Assembly: GCA_021157505.1 (NCBI GenBank)
Contig: JAGGWI010000279.1
Location: 1-17,979, forward strand
Origin: Desulfuromusa sp.
Lineage (GTDB): Bacteria; Desulfobacterota; Desulfuromonadia; Desulfuromonadales; Geopsychrobacteraceae
Direction of reading: 5' to 3'
DNA length: 17,979 nt
Positions 1-6,089 of the stretch are shown here, piece by piece. The position numbers were made by a program, and so were the translations under genes. The number at the start of each line of letters is the position of its first letter. Positions within the stretch are counted from its first letter, which is position 1. The notes below the pieces were generated by a model that worked only from the letters and a program-made list of their open reading frames with translations, did not search any database and was not told where the DNA came from.

Positions 1-314
1 CTCCAAGGATTGAAACGGCTGCAGCAGAAATGGAAGATAATCAATCAAAATTTCAGAAACAGCAACGTTTCAACCGATTGCTTGAGCTACAACAGCGGAT
101 TAGTGCTGAGATCTGGCAGGAGGATGCTAATAGTGTGCAAAAAGTTCTTGTTGAGGGGCTCAGTAAACAGGGGGAAGGGCAGTTGTTTGGCCGGACAACC
201 TGGAATCGGATTGTTAATTTCAGTGGTTCAAAAGAGCTGATTGGTCAAATTGTGACAATCAAAATATCTAAAGTGTTTCGAAATTCACACCTTGGAGAAC
301 TGGTTGAATCCTAA
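1..314 (+). CDS. miaB: tRNA-2-methylthio-N6-dimethylallyladenosine synthase MiaB, C-terminal end (5' truncated by window)
   Basis: The open frame enters from the left edge; its first full codon is at base 3 and it stops with TAA at 312-314. About 103 residues are visible. They hold the end of the radical-SAM region (SPR-like residues, then a helix with RLLELQQRISAEI) and a TRAM-type RNA-binding domain with the family phrases VLVEGLSKQG and LFGRTTWNRIVNF, ending near NSHLGELVES. MiaB is a cytoplasmic radical-SAM Fe-S enzyme that adds a methylthio group to i6A37 of tRNAs reading UNN codons. The cluster cysteines lie upstream and cannot be checked. MtaB has a different C-terminus, and the GRTTWNRIVNF wording is typical of MiaB, so that identification is firm. 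The PHP gene starts 20 bases downstream, suggesting co-transcription. Confidence 0.93.
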   Translation, partial: PRIETAAAEMEDNQSKFQKQQRFNRLLELQQRISAEIWQEDANSVQKVLVEGLSKQGEGQLFGRTTWNRIVNFSGSKELIGQIVTIKISKVFRNSHLGELVES

Positions 315-334
315 TAAGTTGCAGGAGAAAACAG

Positions 335-985
335 ATGATAGATCTACATAATCACACCTTTTTCAGTGATGGTGAGTTGGTTCCGGCGGAACTGGTTCGT
401 CGCTATGCCGTTGCCGGTTATAGTGCTATAGCGATTACTGATCACGCCGACAAGAGCAATACGAAGTGGCTGCTTGATAATATTGCCGATGTTGTCGACG
501 AAATTGGCGCGGCAAATAATATCCAGGTTCTGGCTGGAGTTGAATTGACTCATGTTCCACCGCAAGCGATTGCCGATGTCGCTCAGCTGGCCAAGGATCA
601 TGGAGCTGAAATTATTCTGGTTCACGGTGAAGCGATTGTTGACCCGGTGATGCCGGGTACGAATCTGGCTGCGATCAAGGCAAAAGTTGATATCCTTGCC
701 CACCCTGGTTTAATAACACCAGAGGAAGTTCAGCTGGCAGCTGAATTGGGAGTTTGCCTTGAAATTACCACCCGTAAAGGAAATTCCTTGACCAACGGGC
801 ATATCGTCAAACTCGCTGAAAAATATGGTGCAAAGCTGGTGATCAATAATGATGCTCATGCTCCGACCGATATTCTTCCTCCTGATCTGGTTCATAAGAT
901 TGCGTTGGGTGCTGGAATGACCGAGGAACAAATTATGCAAGCACAGAAGAATTCTGCTGAATTGGTTGTTAGGGCGAAGGCTTAA
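335..985 (+). CDS. PHP-domain metal-dependent phosphoesterase (histidinol-phosphatase-like)
   Basis: This 216-residue protein is essentially one PHP domain. Metal-ligand positions can be read directly: the N-terminal HNH (H5, H7), D12, TDH (D36, H37), E70, H97, H123, and D173/H175 in the NNDAH motif. PHP proteins are trinuclear-metal phosphoesterases; family members include histidinol phosphatases, nucleases and polymerase exonuclease domains. The substrate here cannot be deduced. Its length is shorter than HisK-type histidinol phosphatase (about 260-280 residues), and no his genes are nearby, so a general phosphatase or nuclease role is as likely. The ATG is preceded by GCAGGAG with good spacing, which supports this start. 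It lies 20 bases after miaB and is followed by an inverted repeat. Confidence 0.88.
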   Translation: MIDLHNHTFFSDGELVPAELVRRYAVAGYSAIAITDHADKSNTKWLLDNIADVVDEIGAANNIQVLAGVELTHVPPQAIADVAQLAKDHGAEIILVHGEAIVDPVMPGTNLAAIKAKVDILAHPGLITPEEVQLAAELGVCLEITTRKGNSLTNGHIVKLAEKYGAKLVINNDAHAPTDILPPDLVHKIALGAGMTEEQIMQAQKNSAELVVRAKA

Positions 986-993
986 AAACTTTG

Positions 994-1089
994 GCCGCAG
1001 ATAAAATCTGATTAAATCTGATAGTTCAAAGGCTTATAATCTTTGTTATTTGATTTCAACATCAGACCTTATCCGATTTTATCTGCGGC
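994..1089. repeat. Intergenic inverted repeat, 29-bp arms, 38-base spacer
   Basis: The arms are 994-1022 and 1061-1089. The outer 15 bases (GCCGCAGATAAAATC and its complement) match perfectly, as do the innermost 6 (TCTGAT). In total 25 of 29 positions pair. The spacer is A/T-rich. The element fills most of the 163-base gap between the PHP gene and the M42 peptidase gene. It could act as a transcript-end hairpin or be a dispersed palindromic repeat. There is no U-run directly after the right arm, so it is not a textbook intrinsic terminator. No second copy is in this window. Confidence 0.75.
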
Positions 1090-1148
1090 TAAATGGTTTT
1101 GTTTGTAGGTTGTTTTTGAAAGTGTATGAGATTGACCGGAGGAAATAA

Positions 1149-2213
1149 ATGAACGCAGAAGATTTTTCTTTTCTGAAACGATTGGTTGAAACCCCCAGTC
1201 CGTCCGGTTACGAACAGCCTGCCCAGAGGGTGATTAAAGGGCAGCTTGCGGATGTTGCTGATAATTTGCACACTGATGTTATGGGTAACTTGATTTGCGA
1301 ACTCAAGGGGCAGGGCGGTCCGAAGGTGATGCTGGCCGGCCATTGTGATGAAATTGGCTTCATGGTGCAGTATATCGATGATCGCGGTTTTATCTATTTT
1401 GGCGCAATCGGTGGGGTTGATCCCCATTTGTCGCCGGGGCAACGGGTGGTGGTTCATACCGATCAGGGTGAAATTCCAGGTGTGATTGGTAAGAAAGCGA
1501 TTCATCTGATTGAACCAAAAGATCGCGAAAAAGTCATCAATTTGAAAAAACAGTTTATTGATATCGGTTGTTCAACCCGTGAAGAAGTTGAAGCACTCAT
1601 CCAGATTGGCGATCCCGTTACCTTTGCCGTCGGGGTACAGACCCTGCAGAATGATCGCGCCACATCGCGTGCTTTCGATGACAAGATGGGTGCTTTCATC
1701 GTTACAGAAGTGATGAAGCAGGTCAAAGAGCAGGGTGTTATTGCTGCTGATTTGTTCGCAGTCTCCACAGTTCAGGAAGAGATCGGCTTGCGCGGTGCGG
1801 TAACCAGTAGTTACGGGGTTAAACCCGATGTTGGAATTGTTGTAGAAGTGACCCACGCAACCGATTATCCTGATGTTGAACAATCTGCAATTGGTCGGGT
1901 TGAACTCGGAAAGGGACCGGTAATTGCTCGCGGTGCCAATATCAATCCGGTACTGTTTAAGCTGCTGGTTGAAACTGCTGCAACAGAAGATATCCCCATT
2001 CAAATCATCGGCGTCCCGCGTGCGACTGGTACCGATGCCAATGTGATGCAATTATCGCGAGGTGGGGTGGCGACAGCCTTATTGGGGATCCCCTTACGTT
2101 ATATGCACACCCCGGTAGAAACTTTGTCTCTGCCTGATCTGGATCAAGCTATCAAGTTATTGGTCGCCGTAGTTAAGCGGATCGATGGTGATACTTCTTT
2201 TATTCCGGAATGA
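1149..2213 (+). CDS. M42-family metallo-aminopeptidase (FrvX/glutamyl aminopeptidase-like)
   Basis: This is a 354-residue cytoplasmic peptidase of the M42 family (TET-type aminopeptidases, which typically form large dodecameric shells and trim peptides). Expected metal and catalytic positions are visible: H65 and D67 in AGHCDEIG, the DD pair at 177-178 in RAFDDKMG, the EE pair at 210-211 in VQEEIGLRG (catalytic base and metal ligand), and H320 in YMHTPVE. Where many members have Asp in a VDVTHATD-like motif, this one has Glu (E233 in VVEVTHATDYP). The length is normal for the family. The ATG is preceded by CCGGAGGAAA, a strong ribosome site. A separate promoter is possible because the gene is 163 bases from its upstream neighbour. 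The natural substrate is not predictable; older annotations call such proteins endoglucanase CelM, which is unlikely. Confidence 0.93.
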   Translation: MNAEDFSFLKRLVETPSPSGYEQPAQRVIKGQLADVADNLHTDVMGNLICELKGQGGPKVMLAGHCDEIGFMVQYIDDRGFIYFGAIGGVDPHLSPGQRVVVHTDQGEIPGVIGKKAIHLIEPKDREKVINLKKQFIDIGCSTREEVEALIQIGDPVTFAVGVQTLQNDRATSRAFDDKMGAFIVTEVMKQVKEQGVIAADLFAVSTVQEEIGLRGAVTSSYGVKPDVGIVVEVTHATDYPDVEQSAIGRVELGKGPVIARGANINPVLFKLLVETAATEDIPIQIIGVPRATGTDANVMQLSRGGVATALLGIPLRYMHTPVETLSLPDLDQAIKLLVAVVKRIDGDTSFIPE

Positions 2214-2230
2214 TGGAAAAACAGCAGAAT

Positions 2231-2387
2231 CTAGGAGGCTGTCGGACACTCCATGAACTGGCTGCAAATCCGTTTGTTTGGCTCATTTTTGCCCCATAGC
2301 TATGGCTATGAGCCTGCAAACGAGCTAAAAACTGTTCTCAAACCTCCAAATTTTCGCTTCAGTCCGTAGTGTCCGACAACCTCCTAG
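2231..2387. mobile_element. MITE-like palindromic element, copy 1 (157 bp)
   Basis: The element is bounded by 20-base terminal inverted repeats starting CTAGGAGGCTGTCGG. The two ends pair at 19 of 20 positions. The interior contains a further hairpin: GGCTCAT against ATGAGCC around the palindrome CCATAGCTATGG. The same element occurs again at 12506-12674 with a nearly identical interior, so this is a dispersed non-coding repeat. There is no coding capacity, so movement would need a transposase in trans. No clear target duplication flanks it. It lies between the M42 gene and the A/T-rich ATP-grasp gene and may mark the edge of acquired DNA. Confidence 0.85.
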
Positions 2388-2438
2388 ACTCTTCCCAACT
2401 TGTGACTGTTGCAAGATTCTGAGAAAAATAGGAAACAA

Positions 2439-3299
2439 ATGCATTTTTGTGATGTTTTTCGTGCCCGTATCAGAATTAAAAAGAAGTTTATTAAGAAACT
2501 GGGTTATCTCCCTAACTTTAAAAAACCGAGAAGTTACTGTGAAAAAATACAGTGGCTCAAGTTGAATCATATTAATTTTGATAAAAGAGTCATTGAGCGT
2601 GCTGATAAATATGCTGTGAGGAATTTCCTTGTCGAAAAAGGCTTCGGTCGTTATCTAGTTTCTCTTTATGGCAGTTGGGATAAACCCGAAGATATCGATT
2701 GGGGAAAACTTCCTCGTAAATTTATTTTGAAATTAAATAATGGTTCTGGCTCAAAGTATCTGTGGTTTGTAAAAGATAAATCGGATTTTTCGATTACTGA
2801 ATTTGAAAAGAACGTAAGAAAAACCATGTTGGTGAAGTTTGGCCACAGAAATGGTCAGTTTCATTACGGAAAGATATCTGTAAAAATCATTGCTGAGGAG
2901 TATCTGGAAGAGAACGGCCGCCCTATTAAGGATTATAAATTTTACTGCTTTCACGGCAAGATAGCTTTCTTGTCGGTCGAAGAGGGTAAGCGTGAGGGCT
3001 GTCATGTCAGGGAATATTACAACTTAAAATGGGAGAGGAATCCGGTAGACTTTTTTAACGATGTCCCACGCCCCAGCATCCCCTTTGTAAAGCCTGACGG
3101 TTTGCAGGAAATGGTGCATATTGCTGAGACTTTAAGCTTGGGGTATCCTCATATTCGTGTGGATTTATATTACGTAAATGGTGCAATTTATTTCGGTGAG
3201 TTAACTTACACACCGGAAAACGGGTTTACCCAATGGAAACCACAATCATTGGATTTTGAGTATGGTAAGCTCATGGATATCAATAATATCACCCACTAA
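2439..3299 (+). CDS. TupA-like ATP-grasp ligase
   Basis: This 286-residue protein resembles the TupA-like ATP-grasp family (teichuronopeptide-type proteins, common in exopolysaccharide and LPS clusters). They are thought to join an amino acid or amine to a sugar acid using ATP. Visible family features are the N-terminal SYCEKIQWLKL block, RADKYAVRNFL, the nucleotide-binding strand FILKLNNGSGS (95-105), IIAEEYLEENGRPIKDYKFYCF (151-171), and the metal-binding end VDLYYVNG...GELTYTPENGF (241-263). An in-frame TTG at 2409 is open but has no ribosome site. ATG 2439 is preceded by TAGGA with 5-base spacing and was chosen. The gene is visibly A/T-richer than its neighbours: one 60-base line here (2521-2580) counts 18 G/C, against 30 in 1321-1380. 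No glycosyltransferases are nearby, so its acceptor is unknown. The SET gene follows after 13 bases. Confidence 0.85.
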   Translation: MHFCDVFRARIRIKKKFIKKLGYLPNFKKPRSYCEKIQWLKLNHINFDKRVIERADKYAVRNFLVEKGFGRYLVSLYGSWDKPEDIDWGKLPRKFILKLNNGSGSKYLWFVKDKSDFSITEFEKNVRKTMLVKFGHRNGQFHYGKISVKIIAEEYLEENGRPIKDYKFYCFHGKIAFLSVEEGKREGCHVREYYNLKWERNPVDFFNDVPRPSIPFVKPDGLQEMVHIAETLSLGYPHIRVDLYYVNGAIYFGELTYTPENGFTQWKPQSLDFEYGKLMDINNITH

Positions 3300-3312
3300 T
3301 CGGAGTATTGAC

Positions 3313-3696
3313 ATGGATTTTTTTGTAGATCTGGGAGCCCTTTCTTATAAAACCCTGAAAGCTGCTAAATCATTTTTTCAAGGTGAAATACTGATAGATT
3401 TAACGACAGCTGAAGAGGTTTCAGAGCCTGACTATAGGTCAATTGATTTGGGGGACAAACATGTTTACCACCCCGTTGCACGCTATGTTAACCATAGTTG
3501 TGAACCAAATGCCTATGTGGATTCTCAACAACAAAAATTGATTGCTAACAGTAGCATTAATAAAAATGACGAAATTACATTCAATTATTTGGCTTCAGAG
3601 CGGCAGATAATGGCACCTTTTGATTGTAATTGTGCTTCTGAAAAGTGTATGGGAAGAATTGAAAAATATTTGTCTCATGAGCTTTATGCAGTTTAA
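3313..3696 (+). CDS. Small SET-domain protein-lysine methyltransferase
   Basis: This 127-residue protein has the hallmarks of a SET methyltransferase. They are the pseudoknot motif RYVNHSCEPN (57-66), the second strand DEITFNY (86-92), and a post-SET zinc cluster C105-x-C107-x4-C112 completed by C63. SET enzymes transfer methyl from S-adenosylmethionine to lysine side chains; small bacterial members mostly have unknown protein substrates. The N-terminal GxG block seen in long SET proteins is abbreviated, as in other minimal members. ATG 3313 has GGAG seven bases upstream. The frame is open back to 3256, but that ATG lies inside the ATP-grasp gene without a ribosome site. The 13-base gap to the ATP-grasp gene implies one transcript. 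The window shows no histone-like protein gene, and the substrate is unknown. Confidence 0.85.
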   Translation: MDFFVDLGALSYKTLKAAKSFFQGEILIDLTTAEEVSEPDYRSIDLGDKHVYHPVARYVNHSCEPNAYVDSQQQKLIANSSINKNDEITFNYLASERQIMAPFDCNCASEKCMGRIEKYLSHELYAV

Positions 3697-3725
3697 ATTT
3701 TTTCTGTTCTTGGGGGTCACTATAG

Positions 3726-3806
3726 ATGAAAGATTCCTTTACAGATATTGAACCCGTCACATATCCTGCAGTTCAAGTCCCTCATAACCGGAGAGAAATT
3801 CTTTAA
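3726..3806 (+). CDS. Possible 26-residue peptide ORF after the SET gene
   Basis: A short frame starts ATG AAA GAT TCC, reads MKDSFTDIEPVTYPAVQV and then PHNRREIL, and stops with TAA at 3804-3806. A GGGGGT ribosome-like sequence sits 8 bases before the ATG. It begins 29 bases after the SET gene and its last 48 bases lie antisense to the 3' end of the phosphohexomutase gene. It could be a real micropeptide, the surviving start of a gene cut off by a rearrangement, or chance. No family is recognised. Confidence 0.3.
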   Translation: MKDSFTDIEPVTYPAVQVPHNRREIL

Positions 3807-5262
3807 TTTTTACGGCGATCTGTTCAACTCCACCGATCTCTTCAGTTTCAATATTGAGCGGTAACTGGGGATCGTGGAGTGATTTGCGGAGCAGTGCCCA
3901 GCCATTGCCCGCAGTTGCATCGCAGGTGACGTGTACCCCTTCATAGTTGTTCGGCGTTAAACTCCACCCTTCAGTCTTTTCTACAAATGCAGCGAACCCC
4001 TCAAGAACCGAGGTGCCATATGTATTGAAATCGGCAATCTTGATTTTTGGGCGGTATTCTTCTGCTTCGACCGGTTCAGGAAGCTCGGCAATAAGTTCAT
4101 CAATCGTCCCATTTCCACCCACCTTGAGTTTTGCGATTTTGATCAGAATTTTGGCGATCTGATAGGCACCGTCATCCAGAAAATAGTTTTCTTTGAGCGC
4201 ACCGTGACCTGATGTTTCAAGTGCCAGATAGGACTCTTTTCCTGCTGCATTGAGGCAAATTGCTTCGTTGATGACATTGCGATAGCCACGTTGAAAGCGA
4301 TGGTGGACTCCGCCAAGTTTTGTTTCGATCCACCATTTAAGGCCGGTCGATGTGACCGAGTCGGTTACAATGACCGATCCGGGATGTTCTTCGAGAACAA
4401 TGGTTGCCATCAGTGCAATAAAGCGATTGCGGTTGATCGGGGTTCCCTTTTTGTCGACCGCCCCGGCACGATCGACATCAGTGTCAAAAATAATCCCGAA
4501 GTCGGCCGCGTTGTCTTTCACCGCAGTAATGATCGCAGTCATTGCATCTTGATCTTCGGGGTTGGGAATGTGATTGGGAAACATCCCATCAGGTTCCAGA
4601 AACTGGCTGCCGCTGGTGTCAGCGCCAAGGGGTTGCAGAACCTTATCAACGAAAAAACCGCCTGCGCCATTTCCGGCATCAACGACAATCTTCAGACCGT
4701 CCAGCGGTTTGGCGACTCCAATTCCGTTGCGGATAACGGTAACGAGATGGGCAGCATAATCATCCATCAGATTGACCGTTGTTGCGTTGACAGTGACTAC
4801 GTCGGAGAGTTCGCCAACTTCAGCGGCTATGGTGAGAATTTTGGTGATGTTCTGTTTCTCTAAACCTCCTTCGCGAATGAAAAACTTCACCCCGTTACGA
4901 TTGAATGGCAGGTGACTGGCGGTCAGCATCATTGAGCCATCGTAGTTGTGATTTTCAAATACGGTTGACATGAACATTGCCGGAGTAGAGGCCAGTCCGC
5001 AGTCGAAACTCATTGATCCCGCCGCTGTTAGGCCTTGGAAAATGCAGGTTTTGATCTGGTTGGCAGAAATACGTGAATCGTGTCCGACTGAAATTTTTAG
5101 TTGGTTGACCGGTTTTCCCAGCCGTTCTGAAAGCCACTTGGCGAAAGCAAAGCCTATGGAACGGACAATCGGATCGTGCAGTGTTACTGGTTGCCCTTCA
5201 ACTCCTGCAATTGCAACACCGCGGACATCGCTTCCATTTTGTAACTTCAGCCATTTCTCCAT
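3757..5262 (-). CDS. Phosphohexomutase (phosphomannomutase/phosphoglucomutase family)
   Basis: This 501-residue alpha-D-phosphohexomutase interconverts hexose 1- and 6-phosphates in the cytoplasm, feeding polysaccharide and LPS precursors. The four-domain signatures are in order. The phosphoserine loop is TASHLPFNRNG with S116. The metal loop is FDTDVDR with D260, D262, D264. The sugar-recognition loop is ETSGHG at 349-354. A C-terminal phosphate-binding region follows near the end. The catalytic loop differs from the usual TASHNP and from AlgC-type enzymes; a TASHLP version is known to me from plastid-type and some bacterial homologues. The protein is somewhat longer than the usual 450-460 residues. 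Its ATG has AAGG upstream on the minus strand. Sugar specificity cannot be assigned. It converges with the SET patch and diverges from higBA. Confidence 0.88.
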   Translation of the reverse strand: MEKWLKLQNGSDVRGVAIAGVEGQPVTLHDPIVRSIGFAFAKWLSERLGKPVNQLKISVGHDSRISANQIKTCIFQGLTAAGSMSFDCGLASTPAMFMSTVFENHNYDGSMMLTASHLPFNRNGVKFFIREGGLEKQNITKILTIAAEVGELSDVVTVNATTVNLMDDYAAHLVTVIRNGIGVAKPLDGLKIVVDAGNGAGGFFVDKVLQPLGADTSGSQFLEPDGMFPNHIPNPEDQDAMTAIITAVKDNAADFGIIFDTDVDRAGAVDKKGTPINRNRFIALMATIVLEEHPGSVIVTDSVTSTGLKWWIETKLGGVHHRFQRGYRNVINEAICLNAAGKESYLALETSGHGALKENYFLDDGAYQIAKILIKIAKLKVGGNGTIDELIAELPEPVEAEEYRPKIKIADFNTYGTSVLEGFAAFVEKTEGWSLTPNNYEGVHVTCDATAGNGWALLRKSLHDPQLPLNIETEEIGGVEQIAVKIKEFLSGYEGLELQDM

Positions 5263-5391
5263 TGAATAACCTTTTTTGAATTGAATCTGTATCAGTGAAT
5301 AACTCGACGGATACTACCGTAACTTATTAGGAGTTGAAAGGGGTTGCTGTATATTTCAAGAGCATTGCGTGCTATTAACGCTTTACATTAT

Positions 5392-5406
5392 TAACGAAGG
5401 GCGTTA
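5392..5406. promoter_or_regulatory. Operator-like palindrome in front of higB
   Basis: TAACG and CGTTA form a perfect 5-bp inverted repeat around AAGGG, which is itself the likely ribosome site. An extra ATTAACG copy lies just upstream (5374-5380). Antitoxin HigA usually represses its own operon by binding palindromes at the promoter or start site, so this is a natural candidate operator. Confidence 0.4.
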
Positions 5407-5416
5407 TTGTTTGTGC

Positions 5417-5698
5417 ATGATCAAATCATTCTGTTGCAAAGAAACGCAAAAGGTATTCGAAAGATCTTTCTCAAAGAAGCTACCTCAAGATATACAGGCA
5501 AAAGTTCGACAAAAACTTGTGTTAATCGATGCGGCAGTCGAACTGAATGATTTGCACATTCCTCCAGGAAACAGGCTGGAAGAGTTGAAGGAAGATCGTA
5601 AGGGGCAACACAGCATTCGTGTGAATAACCAATGGCGTATTTGTTTTATCTGGACCGCTGGTGATGCCTATGATGTTGAAGTTGTTGACTACCATTAG
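5417..5698 (+). CDS. higB: HigB-family toxin (RelE/ParE superfamily mRNA interferase)
   Basis: This is a 93-residue RelE-fold toxin of the plasmid-maintenance killer (HigB) type. Such toxins cut mRNA on the ribosome and are neutralised by HigA. Family features are the MIKSFxxK start, LNDLHIPPGNRLEELKEDRKGQHSIRVNNQWRICFIW in the central and C-terminal sheet, and the final VEVVDYH. The RVNNQWRICF stretch and terminal YH are conserved positions linked to RNA cleavage in relatives. ATG 5417 matches usual family starts. The upstream AAGGG (5397-5401) is better placed for the in-frame TTG at 5411, which would add two residues (Leu, Cys), so the exact start is uncertain. The toxin-first order and the 17-base gap to higA are typical for higBA. 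Confidence 0.92.
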   Translation: MIKSFCCKETQKVFERSFSKKLPQDIQAKVRQKLVLIDAAVELNDLHIPPGNRLEELKEDRKGQHSIRVNNQWRICFIWTAGDAYDVEVVDYH

Positions 5699-5715
5699 GA
5701 AAGGAGTCTATTGAT

Positions 5716-6027
5716 ATGAAAAATAGTGACATGGCACCAATCCATCCCGGAACAATTCTTCTTGAAGAATTCTTACAGCCAATGGGTCTCAGTCAGTACC
5801 GTCTGGCAAAGGATACAAGTGTTCCTGCCCGGAGGATAAATGAAATTGTTCACGGGAAAAGGTCGATTACTGCTGACACTGCTCTTCGGCTCGGTAAATT
5901 CTTTAACATGACCCCGCAGTTCTGGATGAACCTACAGAGTCGTTACGATTTGGAGGTTGCAGAAGACAAGCTGACCGATAGGTTGGAAAATGAAGTTCAT
6001 GTTTATCAAGCCACGCAGGCGGCTTGA
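5716..6027 (+). CDS. higA: HigA-family antitoxin (XRE helix-turn-helix)
   Basis: This 103-residue antitoxin has the Xre-type helix-turn-helix: the stretch from MAPIHPGTILLEEFLQPMGLS through LAKDTSVPARRINEIVHGKR and ADTALRLGKFFNMTPQFWMNLQ is the standard VapI/HigA signature. It binds and blocks HigB and represses the operon. The ATG is preceded by AAAGGAG with about 10-base spacing. The last codons and stop lie inside a perfect 14-bp hairpin. The length is normal. The C-terminal helix (YDLEVAEDKLTDRLENEVHVYQ) is as expected for the family. Confidence 0.94.
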   Translation: MKNSDMAPIHPGTILLEEFLQPMGLSQYRLAKDTSVPARRINEIVHGKRSITADTALRLGKFFNMTPQFWMNLQSRYDLEVAEDKLTDRLENEVHVYQATQAA

Positions 6028-6034
6028 TAAACAT
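5999..6034 (+). repeat. Perfect 14-bp hairpin spanning the higA stop codon
   Basis: The arms are 5999-6012 (ATGTTTATCAAGCC) and 6021-6034, fully complementary, around an 8-base loop. The stop codon TGA of higA lies within the right arm. No U-run follows, so by itself it is not an intrinsic terminator. It could protect the transcript's 3' end or act together with the next hairpin. Confidence 0.75.
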
Positions 6035-6043
6035 AACGTTGCA

Positions 6044-6079
6044 AAAAATCTGCCTCATGAAATGTGGGAGCAGATTTTT
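6044..6079. terminator. Bidirectional terminator between higA and the helicase gene
   Basis: AAAAATCTGC at 6044-6053 pairs with GCAGATTTTT at 6070-6079 around a 16-base loop. The 10-bp stem ends in a T-run on both strands, and it sits between convergent genes (higA ends 6027, helicase ends 6090). The stem is A/T-rich, so its strength is uncertain. Confidence 0.6.
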
Positions 6080-6089
6080 GTTTATCTGC

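Noticed and set aside
1572..2051. 159-codon minus-strand ORF within the M42 peptidase gene
   Set aside because: It is an antisense shadow of a well-supported gene; no motif and no ribosome site were seen.
3256..3312. Longer SET protein starting at ATG 3256
   Set aside because: The extra 19 residues overlap the ATP-grasp gene, lack a ribosome site and add no SET motif; ATG 3313 has GGAG.
4291..4863. 190-codon plus-strand ORF antisense to the phosphohexomutase gene
   Set aside because: It lies wholly inside a gene with intact family motifs, and its translation shows no recognisable domain.
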